Below are positions 33,480 through 44,736 of a DNA stretch of 64,000 nucleotides, piece by piece. A program made the position numbers and the translations under genes. The stretch covers positions 62,001 to 126,000 of the forward strand of contig LSRY02000016.1 of assembly GCA_001643675.2 (NCBI GenBank), read 5' to 3'. Each line of letters begins with the position of its first letter. The stretch's first letter is position 1. Origin of the DNA: Monocercomonoides exilis (lineage: Eukaryota; Preaxostyla; Oxymonadida; Polymastigidae). The notes below the pieces were generated by a model, which worked only from the letters and a program-made list of their open reading frames with translations, made no database searches and was not told the origin of the DNA.

Positions 33480-33735
33480 TATTATATTATTTTTTTTATT
33501 GCATGAACATACAAAACGCGTACCAAATTTTTTAACTTAATAATCATAACAGAAGTTCCATTTGATGATTCTGTAAATATTCAGCACGAAACATTTTGCG
33601 AAAAGTAATGTGCGTGAAAAAATGTCTTGTTTTTTCGCAAAAACTTTAAATAATAAACTATATTGATTATTCAAATTCCGAAGAATTTTCTCCTATTCCA
33701 GCTCCAAATGGATCTGAATCCTCGCTTTCTGATAT
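33480..33735. other. AT-rich spacer
   Basis: Noncoding, nothing recognised; about 33660-33725 (GATTATTCAAATTCCGAAGA) may encode a remnant of an acidic transposase tail on the minus strand. Confidence 0.4.
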
Positions 33736-34268
33736 ATGGGTAATTATTTTTGAAATCATAACTTTTTTCGGAGTGTTGATTTTTCAAAGGTTGTTTGTCA
33801 TTGGGAAGAGATTTAATATTCAAATGCAAAAATTATCACAACTGTCTAAAAAACAACTGTTTTAACCGAATTATAGATGAAAACGCCTTTTATAAGCCTT
33901 TTCTGTTTTCAGTGTTCATTTGGGGGTAAATACGGTCTTTCAAGCTTATTTTGCACAAAGCACAAATAAATTGCTTCATTCATAACTTTCTTTCGCTTTC
34001 TCAGATTTCGAAATGAATATGATTTTAATATCCTTTAACATGCATCATTGAAATCAAAATATAGAGAATTGTGTCATTTCACGAATTTCAAATAATCGAC
34101 CCATTTTTCTAAATTTTTTTGTTCTCAAAGAGTCAATGAAAAGTTCATAATTTTTCAATGAAAATTCATGGAGTGAAATATTTTACCCCATTTGTTAATG
34201 TTAAAGGGAATTTTTGAAAACCGAAAATTTTGTTCGAAAAAATAAGATTTTAAAAATAATCACCCATA
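33736..34268. repeat. Inverted-repeat element, copy at 33.7 kb
   Basis: The ends form a 24-bp terminal inverted repeat with two mismatches: ATATGGGTAATTATTTTTGA at the left and, on the opposite strand, ATATGGGTGATTATTTTTAA at the right. Near the left end is TGAAATCATAACTTTTTTCG, shared with 22613 and 37584. Bases 33905-34200 are also present in inverted orientation at 35120-35410, so this copy is nested with or rearranged by another element. Confidence 0.65.
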
Positions 34269-34269
34269 T

Positions 34270-34860
34270 AAGAATTTTCTTTGTATCTTCTTCATCTTCA
34301 ATTCCCAAAATGTCATTTTCATCTGGACATTCTTCGTTTTCATCAACTTCTTCATCATTTATTTCCAATTCAAATTCTTCTTCAGATTGAATATTTTTGC
34401 TTTTTCAATAATTTCTCCATAGGATAGTTGACCTGATCGTTTCACAATGAACGTTGCAAACACTCCATAAATGAATCGCTCTCTCACTCCTTATCTTGGG
34501 GAAAAAGATCGTTAACGCTCCCCTATTCCATCGATTATGTTTGTGTTGTCATTCGTGACAGGATCAACATCATGACACTTGTGGCAGACAGTTTGGCCTC
34601 TGAATCCCATTTCTCCCAAACAAGAAAAAACTTTCCACTCGTAGCTTGTGATTGTTGTTCCTTCTTTTATTCGATATTTTATAATTAAGATTTCGGTTTC
34701 TTTTTTTCGACATGGTGCAGTGTCCACAATTTTTTTTCATAAATCTTCTTCACCTTTTAATTCGACAGCTCTAAATATCCTCATCAATATAGTTGTCTTC
34801 CAAATTCAAAAATTTATTAAATTCAAAATGAATATTTGGGGTGAATTTTAGCATTGGTGT
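34270..34860 (-). pseudogene. Degenerate second Merlin/IS1595-like transposase copy
   Basis: The minus-strand frame 34727-34512 contains EGTTITSYEWKVFSCLGEMG and VCHKCHDVDPVTNDNTNIID, collinear with TTIFSDEWKSYSCLGECG and VCHKRNFVDPMTKACTNTVE of the copy at 31.7-32.7 kb. The second catalytic Asp is replaced (SDEW to SYEW) and the Glu motif has become NIIDG. Downstream on the minus strand an acidic tail with ENDILGIEDEED matches DADDILGVHDES of the other copy. The N-terminal half is missing and stops are frequent, so it is dead. Confidence 0.7.
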
Positions 34861-34929
34861 AACTGCGTCCCTTTTGCAATTCTTGTTTTTAAACATTAAA
34901 TTTGAGATGTTTGAATAGCAAATTTTATT

Positions 34930-36016
34930 TAAAAACTTTTGTATGGACCGATTTTTTGCAAAACTTTGTGCTTCTTGTTAAAAAACTTTTTTTAAAAAAT
35001 GACCCATAAATCTGAGTATTTTTTCAAAATTTTAATAAAAATTGATAGTTTTGAAACAAAAAGTAGATGAAAGGTTATTTATTATAATATTGTCCTATTT
35101 TAATAATAAAAATTTTGAGAAATAAAACATTTGGGGAAAAATATTTGACTTTAGGCATTTTCGAAGAAAAATTCTGCACTTTTCATTGACTTTTTTATAT
35201 CAAAAAACAAAATAAAAATGGGTCCATTTTTTGACATTCGTGAAATGTCACAATTTTTTATGTTTCGATTTCAACGATGCCTGTTTACGGATGTGAAAAT
35301 CTTATTTATTTCAAAATCTGTGTGAGCGTAATAAAGAAATGATTGAAGCAATTTTTTAATGCTTTGTGCAAAAAAAGCTTGAAAGTCCGTTTTTTCCCCC
35401 ATTTAAAAAAAAATAAATTATTAAATTTGAAATATTTTGATAAATCCCACGATTAAATTTTTAATATCCAAAAAAAAAGAGTATGAGATGTCATAATGAA
35501 TTGAAAAACATTCAACTTCAAAGGCAAACATGCAGATAAATCTATATCAAATAATGATTAGAGTTATTGATAAATATTCTTCACATAGTTGATAAAAAAC
35601 AATAAAATCAACGATTGAACAAAAGTATCGAATTAATTTAAGCATGTTTAACATTAAAACTTATTATACTATTTAATAATATTGCACATTAAAGAATATA
35701 TGAAAAATATAATAATAATCGCTCAAAAAAGCATAATCAACTTTTCATATTGTGTCAAATTTTATTGTGGGTCTGATCAAAGATATTTTATTAAATTTTT
35801 TATTTTCAATTAATATTTTTGTGATGAAAATAAACAAATAAAATAAATTTATATTATAATGAAAACTCATTGGATGTCCAAAAATCACGTTTTCTTTTCA
35901 ATTTGAATATTTTTCGATGAAATTCATGTTTTTATGGGTCATTTTTCAAAAATCATTTTTTTCAACAAGAAAAATTTTTTTCGAAAAATCGGTCCATAAA
36001 AAGTTTTTAAATAATT
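34930..36016. repeat. Pair of about 85-bp inverted repeats enclosing about 0.9 kb
   Basis: The left arm (about 34930-35012) includes TATGGACCGATTTTTTGCAA and AATGACCCATAA. The right arm (about 35933-36016) reads, on the opposite strand, TATGGACCGATTTTTCGAAA and AATGACCCATAA. The enclosed DNA is AT-rich with no gene. The right arm ends just before the pogo-like transposase at 36044, so these could be ends of a separate nonautonomous element. Confidence 0.55.
35120..35410. repeat. Inverted copy of the repeat at 33905-34200
   Basis: On the opposite strand it matches 33905-34200 over about 290 bp, for example GGACTTTCAAGCTTTTTTTG against GGTCTTTCAAGCTTATTTTG, and ATTCGTGAAATGTCACAATT here on the plus strand against ATTCGTGAAATGACACAATT. 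The pair forms a large imperfect foldback around the dead Merlin copy. Confidence 0.6.
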
Positions 36017-36043
36017 GTTATCTATCTATTCATCATAATAATA

Positions 36044-37503
36044 ATGAATAAAAACGCAATTTGCAAAAGGAGCGCATTTAGACCTATGCCTGAAAAGGAC
36101 ATGAAATGCATCAATACGGATGTGATTTCAATCATGTTTGAAGAATGCGAGGGCAATAGAGAGGCAATTATGAAAAAAGCACTTGATCTTTTCGAAAATA
36201 GAGTGATAACAAAGAAAGAATTATTCGACTCAGGAATCATTCATAAAAGCAGATTTTTCAGGGCACTTTCAGCGAAATCAAAAGGAAGAGATGAATGCTC
36301 TCTTGGACGACCTCCTTTATTAAACAAACAAAATAAATCAGTTGTGAAAGAATCAATAAAGGAGGAAGTCATGCAAGGTGGATATCCTTGCACAACGCAA
36401 GTAAGAGAGATGGTATATTGTTATATTTTTTATTGTTTTATAATTTTTTCTTTCACTGTATTTACAGGCTCAATTGACAATATCTGAAAGTTCGGGGAAA
36501 CCGACGGATGAAAAAACTATAATCAAGGACATGACCCTATCGATTTTTGAATGATCAATCAGATTTGTTTTTCATACACCCAATTCAACTTCCAGCTGCT
36601 CGAGCAGCACACTCAACAAAAGAGTGTCTTGCTCCATGGTTCGAAAAAGAAAAATTATAATATGATGAGTTCAGGTATTCACCTGAACTCATTTTTAATC
36701 TTGATGAAGTATATTAATTTGTTTCTGATATCAGGCCTGTCAAAGTGGTAAATACTGAAGATGCAAGTGTACCCTTTGTACCAGAACCAGTCTTGCCTCC
36801 ATCAATTTCTTCTCTATTCCTTATTTCAGAAGATGGTGTGAGGTATCCTGTTGTAATAAAAATTCGAGCAAAAAAGCTCCCCATTGAATTTCAAAAAGCA
36901 AGCGAGCACCAGTTGAGATTTGAACTTGATGAAACTTGCGCAATGACGAAAGAAAGCTTTCAGATGATATTTGACAGAGTAATTATTCCCTCCTTTGTTC
37001 ACAGAAGAATTATAATAAATGAAAAGAACAAATACTGTTTACTGTTTATGGATTTTCTTGCAGCCCATTTGTCCCCTCAGATTATACAACAATCTTATAT
37101 TTATAACATTGACTTATGCTTCCCACCATCTCACACTTCACATCTTGTCCAGCCATTGGATCTATATGTCAACGCCACATTTAAAAATTCGCTGAGAACA
37201 ATGAATTATGAAACGCCTGATCCTTCTGCGAGTGAAAAAAGAAAATCATTTCTTGACAAATATATTAATTCATTACGCGCAGCATTCAAGTCTTCAACAA
37301 TAAAAGTTTCATTCAGAGATTCAGGAATATGTCCATTTAATCCAGAAATTGTGTTATCAAAAGTCCCTGAGAAAAGACCAGAATGGGAAAAAGTTTCAGA
37401 AAAAATTATGGATCCTTCAAAGCCTTTTTTTGCTGGAAAAATGTTTATATCGTCTCATCTAACTGATTACATTGATAAAGATGTTCACCCTAATTTTTCT
37501 TAA
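36044..37503 (+). pseudogene. Pogo/Tigger-like (DDE_1, DD35D) transposase with an intron, one frameshift and two TAA codons
   Basis: The first exon (36044-36412) encodes a DNA-binding part ending in GRPPLLNKQNKS ... CTTQVREM. A 55-nt intron (36413-36467, GTATAT...ACAG) gives AQLTISESSGKPTDEKTI in frame. A frameshift near 36550 is followed by a long frame to TAA 37501-37503. In it are catalytic Asp 1 (IFNLDEVY, 36703-36705), Asp 2 (CLLFMDFLAAHL, 37051-37053) and Asp 3 (SHTSHLVQPLDLYV, 37159-37161), the DDE_1 pattern with 35 residues between the last two. TAA codons interrupt at 36658-36660 and 36715-36717. It is the same family as the minus-strand remnant at 21-22 kb, but better preserved. Confidence 0.8.
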
Positions 37504-37566
37504 AAAATTTTTAAACCTATTTGTATTTTGACAATATTTTTTGCTCCTAATTTTTAGAAACATACA

Positions 37567-37830
37567 ATATGAGTGAATATATCTGAAATCATAACTTTTT
37601 TCGGTGTCACGAATTTTCACATGTTGTTTGTCATTGTGAAGTGTTTTCGTATTTAAATAATAAATTTCATCAAAGCCATTTCAAAAACAAATGTTTCAAC
37701 AGAACAAAAGATGAAAATATCTTTAACAAGCATTTTCACTTTTTACTATTCTTTTGTTAACGTTCAAGTGAGATTTTCGAATCGAAATTTTTGAATGAAA
37801 AAATCTGATGACAAAAATAATCACCCGTAT
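37567..37830. repeat. Inverted-repeat element, copy at 37.6 kb
   Basis: 264 bp. The left end ATATGAGTGAATATATCTGA and, on the opposite strand, the right end ATACGGGTGATTATTTTTGT are a degraded version of the terminal repeats of the 33.7-kb copy. The inside carries TGAAATCATAACTTTTTTCG and TTGTTTGTCATTGTGAAG, also seen at 22.6 and 33.75 kb. Confidence 0.65.
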
Positions 37831-38471
37831 AATAAAAAAAGCTTCATTATTTTCTAAATGTTCTTTATTTAATGAACGAAAAGATTAAAAACAGCTGAAG
37901 TTTATTCATTGTCCCGGATTTGTGACACACTATATGCCAAGAAAAAAAGGAAAAACTTTTCAATGAATGGGATGAATATAATGAAAAACACAAGATGAAA
38001 ATTGAAGAAATTGAAGAAAAAGAAAAGGAAATCGAAGAAAATGTTGAAAAGGAAAAGGAAATTGAAGAAGAAGAACCGCCTTTGGAGAAAAAAGTGAAAA
38101 GGATATTCATAACAATTAAGAATGATGACGATGAAACAAGTGATGAATTTGACCCCTTTGAACGTGAAAATGGAAAAAGAAAAGTTAAAAGAGTTATTTA
38201 TTCTTGTTTTGTATTTTTTTGATGTGTTTTTAATTTTTTTCATTTCAAAAAATTATGGTACCAATAAAGAAATAAGTTCCAATAAAAAGATGACCCTATG
38301 TGGCACGTAATAAAATTTTGTTATCCAGGATTTCAAATGATCTGAGAAGTAAAAATAGTTAGCTAATTGTAACCAGGTATAAACATTTGCATTGAACGTG
38401 CAAACCGAAATCACTGAGTTTAGAAAATAACAGAAAAATAAGTTTTATTTTAAAAAAATTGATAACCAATC
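37831..38471. other. Noncoding region with a short Glu/Lys-rich reading frame
   Basis: Bases about 37940-38190 can be read on the plus strand as a highly charged peptide (KIEEIEEKEKEIEENVEKEK ... DDDETSDEFDPFE), open without a good start codon. It could be the tail of a transposase or of a lost gene. The rest is AT-rich with nothing recognised. Confidence 0.35.
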
Positions 38472-39781
38472 CTATGAAGAATTCGAAGCAGCCTCATAAC
38501 ATAATATTTCTTGAATCTGTGTAATCAAAGATTGATTTTGCATTGCAAGGTTTGATTCATCAGAATAAATGGAGTTAGCTTCTCCAACAACACCTGGCTG
38601 TTCTATCTCTAAACGAGATGGGCCTTGCATCTCAGATAATTCACACTGTTGATTCAAAAATTGGTCTTGACGATGATCGACAGGGAGCTCTGGATTAATA
38701 TTTGACTGATGATAGTCCTGTAATTGCATAGAATGTTGATAAAAAGGTAAAGACACTCGACAAAGCTCCAAATCCAACGAAATTACAGATTTGTGAATGC
38801 AGCGAACACATCCGTCAACAAGAGCCGAGTAATACCTTTCATATGTATGTGGCGAAACATTAACGTCATACGTTAATAGATGCAAAATCAAGCGTTCCAT
38901 CTCATTTATCATCCGCAACGGTGCACGAAACGTCCTTGACCACCATCCATTTAAATATGGCTTGTCACCTTTATAAAATGGTCAATCAGTTATTATTTCA
39001 CACAATAATTATTAATATATTGAGAAAATCATTTGAAAATGCGAATGATCACGAAAATCACACATGAACACTTATGAGCAATCATCACTGTAACCAGAAC
39101 AACGAGAAATACATTTTCTTTGTTCAGCGCGAACCTTCCGTGCTGCCAATGCCGACGTGATAGAGAATCAATTAATGAAAGAGCCACGAGCAACTCTGAA
39201 GTCACTAATCCAGCATGATATCTAATCCCACATATAAATGTTGCCACTTCCCTTTGAGTTTTTAATTCTTCCGAATGATTTTCTGCTTCATCAATTGCTA
39301 ACTTGTTTGCTATTTCCATTTGAGTTTCGACAATATCAACCGAAACGGTTGAAGGGTTCGCAAAAGGTTGAAGTGATGTCGAATTATGAACAATGCTATC
39401 TGGAGAAATTAGATTTCGTACAGCATCACAATCATTGCACATTTCATTTGGAAACTGATATATCACAGGTGAGGAAGAAGTTGAAATTGACATTGCAGGA
39501 GATGTATGCATTTGTGAACTATTATCTACCACTTCACTTGACTGAATAGCAACAGGAGTTAAATGAACAACTTGCGCAATACCTTAAAAATAACGAAATT
39601 ATTACGAAATGTATCTTGTTACAAAAAATTACAAACAGTAAGCTGCAAATTCAATAACAACAGTTCGAACACAAGAATTCTCAAAAAAAACTTTTTCAGA
39701 AAGGACCTCAAATTGTTGATTCGGAGAAAACGAATATATCTCCTTTTTATCAGTTAGCAGCTGAAAAATGCTTGTATCCAT
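38472..39781 (-). CDS. Cyclin-box protein, three exons
   Basis: Minus-strand exons 39781-39637, 39582-39070 and 38968-38472 join to 384 residues. A TGA lies directly before the ATG in frame, which fixes the start. Introns are 54 nt (GTTTGT...AAG) and 101 nt (GTTCAT...AAG). The cyclin fold is at about 165-275: SLIDSLSRRHW, LNKENVFLVVLVTVMIAHKC, then across the second intron DKPYLNGWW and the hallmark INEMERLILHLLTYDVNVSP with YERYYSAL. This matches cyclin_N/Pho80-type domains (A-x-K ... D-x-x-Y-x-N-x-x-W ... N-x-x-E-x-x-x-L). The Ser/Thr/Gln-rich flanks show no destruction box that I can recognise. Presumably it activates a cyclin-dependent kinase; which one cannot be told. Divergently placed to the next gene. 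Confidence 0.82.
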
Positions 39782-40063
39782 TCACTTTCGTGCTTTGTTC
39801 GAGTTTGTAAAAATTTTCAAGTACAACTGTTGCTTTTTTTCCAAATAGTGCAATGTTGCACGCATTGTAGTATTTGCTGTAGTTAAACATAAATCTTTTT
39901 TTCACATAATTTGTGAAAGTTCCACTTCAAGTTCATCAAAAATTAACATATGGGATCAAAGTTTTTGAGTTTATCATTTTTAATTTTTCAAATTACGTTT
40001 GCACATAGAAATTGTTAAACAGATTTTTTTGACGAAGTTTAACCATCATTTTTGTATAATGAG
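39782..40063. promoter_or_regulatory. Probable divergent promoter region
   Basis: At most 282 bp separate the cyclin start (leftward) from the first recognised exon of the small membrane protein (rightward). It is AT-rich. A frame at about 39949 (MGSKFLSLSFLIFQITFAH) could be a signal-peptide first exon of the rightward gene. No promoter motif is recognised. Confidence 0.35.
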
Positions 40064-40662
40064 TTAGATCAAACATTTGTTGAGATGATGGTACCTCAAG
40101 GAAGTCTAATGTTAAAAATCCTATGGATTTCATTATACGTGCAACTTGTTTGCATTATTTTCAATTGCATTTTATTAAAATTTTGTTTCTTTTTTTGAAA
40201 AGCTTCTTTCACTTGTAAATGCTTTTTTCATTTTAAATGACCGAAATGGATGGATAGCATTAATAGGAATTGTAACAATTTTAGAAAATAGCATTTTAGG
40301 TGTTCGACTATTTTGCTATACAGCAGGCATTTCTGGAGTCATTGATATTGTACGATGGGCACAAAAAAGTTTGAATAATATTTGAAAATTATGAATCTTT
40401 TCATTCTCTTTGTTTTTAATATTAAAATTATTATGCTGTTGTCGTTAAGATATGTACCATATTGATGGAATGATTCCTTTCACAGTTTTCACTGCAATAG
40501 AATTCGTTTTAAAAAGTGTGCTTAAATAATTGTTTCAAAGTTATAGCTAATCTTTTATAATAATTTTTCTAAATTTCAAAATTGATTTGTGTTTTTGCAG
40601 TTGGAAATGCTGTTATTTTCTTTTTAGTTCACAATGAAATTATGGCTGGTTCAAGAAAATAA
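40064..40662 (+). CDS. Small multi-pass membrane protein, at least four exons, N-terminus unresolved
   Basis: Recognised exons 40064-40147, 40203-40368, 40450-40515 and 40601-40662 close in frame to 126 residues ending at TAA. Introns are 55, 81 and 85 nt with donors GTTTGC, GTTTGA and GTGTGC. The product has about four hydrophobic segments (LMLKILWISLYVQLLLSLVN; GWIALIGIVTILENSILGV; MIPFTVFTAIEFVL; GNAVIFFLVHNEI) with a short polar tail. The first exon may lie upstream (a signal-peptide-like frame at about 39949), but the join is not determined. I do not recognise the family. An endomembrane or plasma-membrane location is inferred from hydrophobicity only. Confidence 0.6.
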
Positions 40663-40973
40663 AAATCAAGCAATCAGTTATTTTTTGTTGAATCATTTGT
40701 TTTTTTATCGTTAGGAGCGTTGACGTTGCGCAATAATATTTGCTAATAATTTTTTAATGAATAAAAAAAAATAAATCACTTCATTATCAAACAAAAACAA
40801 ACAGAGTCGAAAATAAAGGAAAATATTATATAAAGGAAAGCCTAAAATTATTATAATTTATTTAGTGGAATCTGACTGTGAACGGAATAGAAATTTGAAT
40901 GGAGAAAATAAGTTGTGCATAAAAAGTGTTATGGTTATTAAGATCTTATCAAGAAAATTGTTTCTTCATCTTA
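40663..40973. other. Intergenic region upstream of the ARF-GEF gene
   Basis: 311 bp, AT-rich, with no gene or recognised motif. Confidence 0.5.
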
Positions 40974-43156
40974 ATGCAATATGACACCATAATTCAAGGG
41001 CTTAATGACATTCTAAGTGCTGCTCCTATATTTAAATTCAAACAGTTGAAGAACGAATGCGAGGAAATTCGCGGTTTTCATTCATTATTTCATTATTGAC
41101 TATTTACGTGTTTTTAACTTTATTTATTCAAGATCAAATTCTTTCAAAGAAGCCAAAAACCTGGTATGCTGCATAATAGAGTTTTCTTGAGATAATACTG
41201 AGCTTTTTAAACTTATTGAAGTTCACGTTCTCTGTTTGCTCCGATTCTTAATGGAATCGAAACAGGACATCAAAAGGTCACTATTGCTTCTTTAGGATGT
41301 GCACAGGTTAGAAAATTTTATTTTTATTAATTATTAACTCCAATAATGATGAAAATTGAAGAAATGGATTTCTGCAAATTTTATTGTTGGGTCATCTTCA
41401 ACTCATGGAAAAGATGAGGAAAGAAACCTAATAGATGTGCTTGTTGGATTGACAGAAAAATGTTCAAAGCTTCATTCCGATGGGATTCCATTTGCCTGTG
41501 CAACAGTGTGAATTTGCTGAGATTCATATATTGAAGATTATTTTTTTATGTTTGTTTTTTTTTTATAAAAAGCTCATTGTTACCCTTCTTTCTTCAGAAT
41601 GTCAGATACATGGAGATGTTCTATCCAGATGCATACTTTGCTACGTTAACGTGCATGTTAATCTTACAAAAAGAGAACAAATTGAAGGATCTCTTCGAGC
41701 AATTAGTCGTGTCTGCTGCTTGGAAATTGATAGATCCCTTGTTTCTGCTGCTGCAGAATATCATGCGCGATTAAGCAAAGAGAAGACAAGACGAACAGAG
41801 GAAAACAAAAACGAGTCTCAAAATGAGAAACCGCAACCTTTAGACACAAAAGAAAAAGAAGAAGGCAAAGAGTGGAGCAGTATTCCAACACAGCACTTCG
41901 AAGAAGCACAAAGCATAAAGTGTGAAGCTGATGGTATCGAAGGGAAATTAAAGAACGAGACAAAGCAATCCGCAACTCCTGATTCGCACAGCAAGAGCGA
42001 AGGAGCATCTCAAAAAGAGTTATCAGTCGAAAAGAAGCCTGCCCAGTCAGTTTTTGCTTCGTCTTCTGTGCTGTCGCCGTCTGTTGTCGAGTGGACAGGC
42101 TTCCGCGATGCAGTGTCTCTGATCACTTCTCTGTGCGATGGGCTTTCTGACTCATCTTCTGCGCTCTCTGCAGCTGCCGGCGGAGCACCGTCTGCGACAT
42201 TCTCCACCTCCACCAGCTACTCCACCTCTGCCCCGTACACAGACCCTTCCCTGAAGCGCAAGATTGTCGTATTCACTGCGCTGGCTGCTGTCTTCACGTC
42301 CTCAGAGCGCTGCAGCTTCATCCTCGACTCCTCAAAAATCCCCTTTTCGCCGCTGCCGCATCTGGCAGAAGGGCGGGTGATGGATGCAGTGATCGAGAAC
42401 ACAGGCGTCCCACACCCAGTCGTGCTCAGCCACGTCTTCTCCATCGCTGCAAAGATCCTCGTCTACAGCACAACCATCGCAGGCGCTGCTTCCACATCGC
42501 CTGCTGCACGCTCTGCTTCGAGCTTTCTTTCTCCTCCACCGGCAGATGATGTGGTGAACTCCTCATTCATTCATCCCTCGCTCTACGTCGATTGGCTGGA
42601 GACAGCTGCACACAAACAAGATATCACACTTTGTCATTCATCTTCATCATCGTCATCTTCTTCTTCCTCCTCCTCATCTTCCTCTGCATCAACTGCACTT
42701 ATTCGAGCAGACTCATCCAATCCCCTCTTTTTCGTGCCCACGGCGTGTCCTGCTCTTCCCTTTGCCCTCTCGTTCGGGTCGCTCTTTGTGGTGGTCGAAG
42801 ATCTGCTGTCGTCTCCCTCTGCTGCGCTGGACGTGGTGAAGTCCTCCTTCGTCACCCTCTTCGCCCAGCTCTGGTTCCGCGGCGATGTCCTCGCTGCTCT
42901 CTTCCGCGCCTTCGACGCAGAGTTCGGAGAGCAGACACACTTCGAGCGGCTCCTCGTGCTGCTCTGCCGATGCGCCAGCACCGCCTTCTCGCCTTCCACG
43001 TCGGCCATTTCTTCTTCCTCCTCCTCGGCTGCAGGGCAAGGGAAGGAGAAGGAGGTTGTCGTTGCGACACTCCCTGGCATCCCTACCTCACTCAACTTCT
43101 CCCCAACACCTCCTCCTGGCAATGCACATACGTCTGCACTAAATCCACAATTGTCT

Positions 43157-43187
<31 letters not shown>

Positions 43188-44701
43188 TTCCTTCTGCTGC
43201 TTCTGCTTCACATTCAGAAACAACTGATTCATCATCATCCTCACCACCATCACCATCATCTTCCTCTTCCTCTTCCACCTCTTCACCATCATCCAATGTG
43301 CCTCCTCGTCTGAACGAGGCTGAGGCTGTTGCTGTGTCTGCAGCTGATCTGCCGAGTGTCTCTCTCTCTGCTGTCTGTCTGGCTGTCCAGGCAACAGCAC
43401 AGTTCTGCGAGAGATTTGCAGTAGATGGATGGCGCATGTATGAGAAGGAGAGGAGCAGGAAAGAAGAGAGAGAGAGAGAGGACGATGAGAAGTCGCAGGC
43501 AGAAGTGCTGCCCACTCCGGCTGCTGGACAGACACAGCATCAGAATGGAATGCTCGCTGGCTCTTCATCTGAGCTGACTCTACAGCACACACGCAATCCT
43601 TCATCATCTGGCATTATTGGTTCATCATCATCATCGTCGTCTTCTTCTTCTTCTTCAATTTCATCTTCTGCCTCAGCTGCCAATGCCTCCGCAGCCTCAA
43701 AGCTGCTGACGACGTCTGCAGCTGTGGACGATCTGATGGAGAAGAAGAAGCTGACCGACCGGTTCATCATCCTCTTCAACATGAAGCCGAAGAAGGGCAT
43801 CCAGTTTGCTCTGAAGCATCACCTCTGCTCCTCCACCGAGCAGATGCAGCCAGAGGAGAACGCGCCTTCCATCGCAGGTAACGTGCAGCTCACGCCGCAG
43901 CTTGCGCCGTCCGTGGCGCGCTTCCTGTTTGACACGGCAGGCATTTCACGGATGCAGCTGGGGGACTACATGGGACAGAACGACCCGTTCAACCAGGAGG
44001 TGCTGAGGGAGTATGTGAAGTGCTACTCCTTCGAGAACATGGTGGTGGACGATGCGATGCGCAAGTTCCTCACCACGTTCCATCTGCCGGGGGAATCGCA
44101 GCAGATCTACCGGGTGCTCGAAGTGTTTGCGGCAGAGTATGTTCTGCAGAACCCAGACGAGTTTCCTGATGCTGACTCGTGCTTCATGATCGCATACCAG
44201 TCGCTGATGCTGCATTCGCTCGCACACCAGAAGAAAGTGCAGGAGGAGAACAAAAAAGGGTCAAGCAGCTCGTCGTCGATGCCGGAGTATGGCGGGATCA
44301 CGAAGCAGGTGTTTATCAACCAAGGGCAAGGGATGGGGAAGAGCGACGAGTTTCTGGGGGAGCTGTACGACAGGATACTGGCGAATGAGATCAAAGTGGT
44401 GGATGACGATGACGAGAGGAGGAGGCTGGCGATTGAGGAGGAGGAGAAGAGGATGGAGGAGAAGTGGAATGGGAGGAAAGCGGTGGAGAGGAAGAGGAGG
44501 GAGAGGGAAGAGGAGGAGCGGAGGATGAGGGCGAGGGTGATGGCAGAAAGGAGCAGAGATCAGAGGAGGAGAGAGAGGGAGCTGAGAGAGAAGCAGAAGA
44601 GAGAGGCACTCGCAAAGGAAAAAGAGGAGAAAGCAGGCGAAGTGTCGTTGGTGTCTCATTCATCTGCCTCTTCTGATGAAGCAACTTCATCATCATCTTC
44701 T

Positions 44702-44736
<35 letters not shown>

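Noticed and set aside
40064-40662. Pex11-like peroxisomal protein
   Set aside because: Hydrophobic layout and length are loosely similar, but no Pex11 signature motif is present.
41480-41605. ATG at 41480 as the start of the Sec7 gene
   Set aside because: The DCB-like sequence continues upstream through four in-phase exons to ATG 40974. The stretch 41506-41605 behaves as an intron, and its frame gives a non-homologous hydrophobic peptide.
42634-43515. Minus-strand acidic protein (293 codons) and similar antisense frames over Ser-rich coding sequence
   Set aside because: Poly-Ser codons (TCN/AGY) read backwards as Glu/Arg/Lys runs, and the plus-strand gene explains the region.
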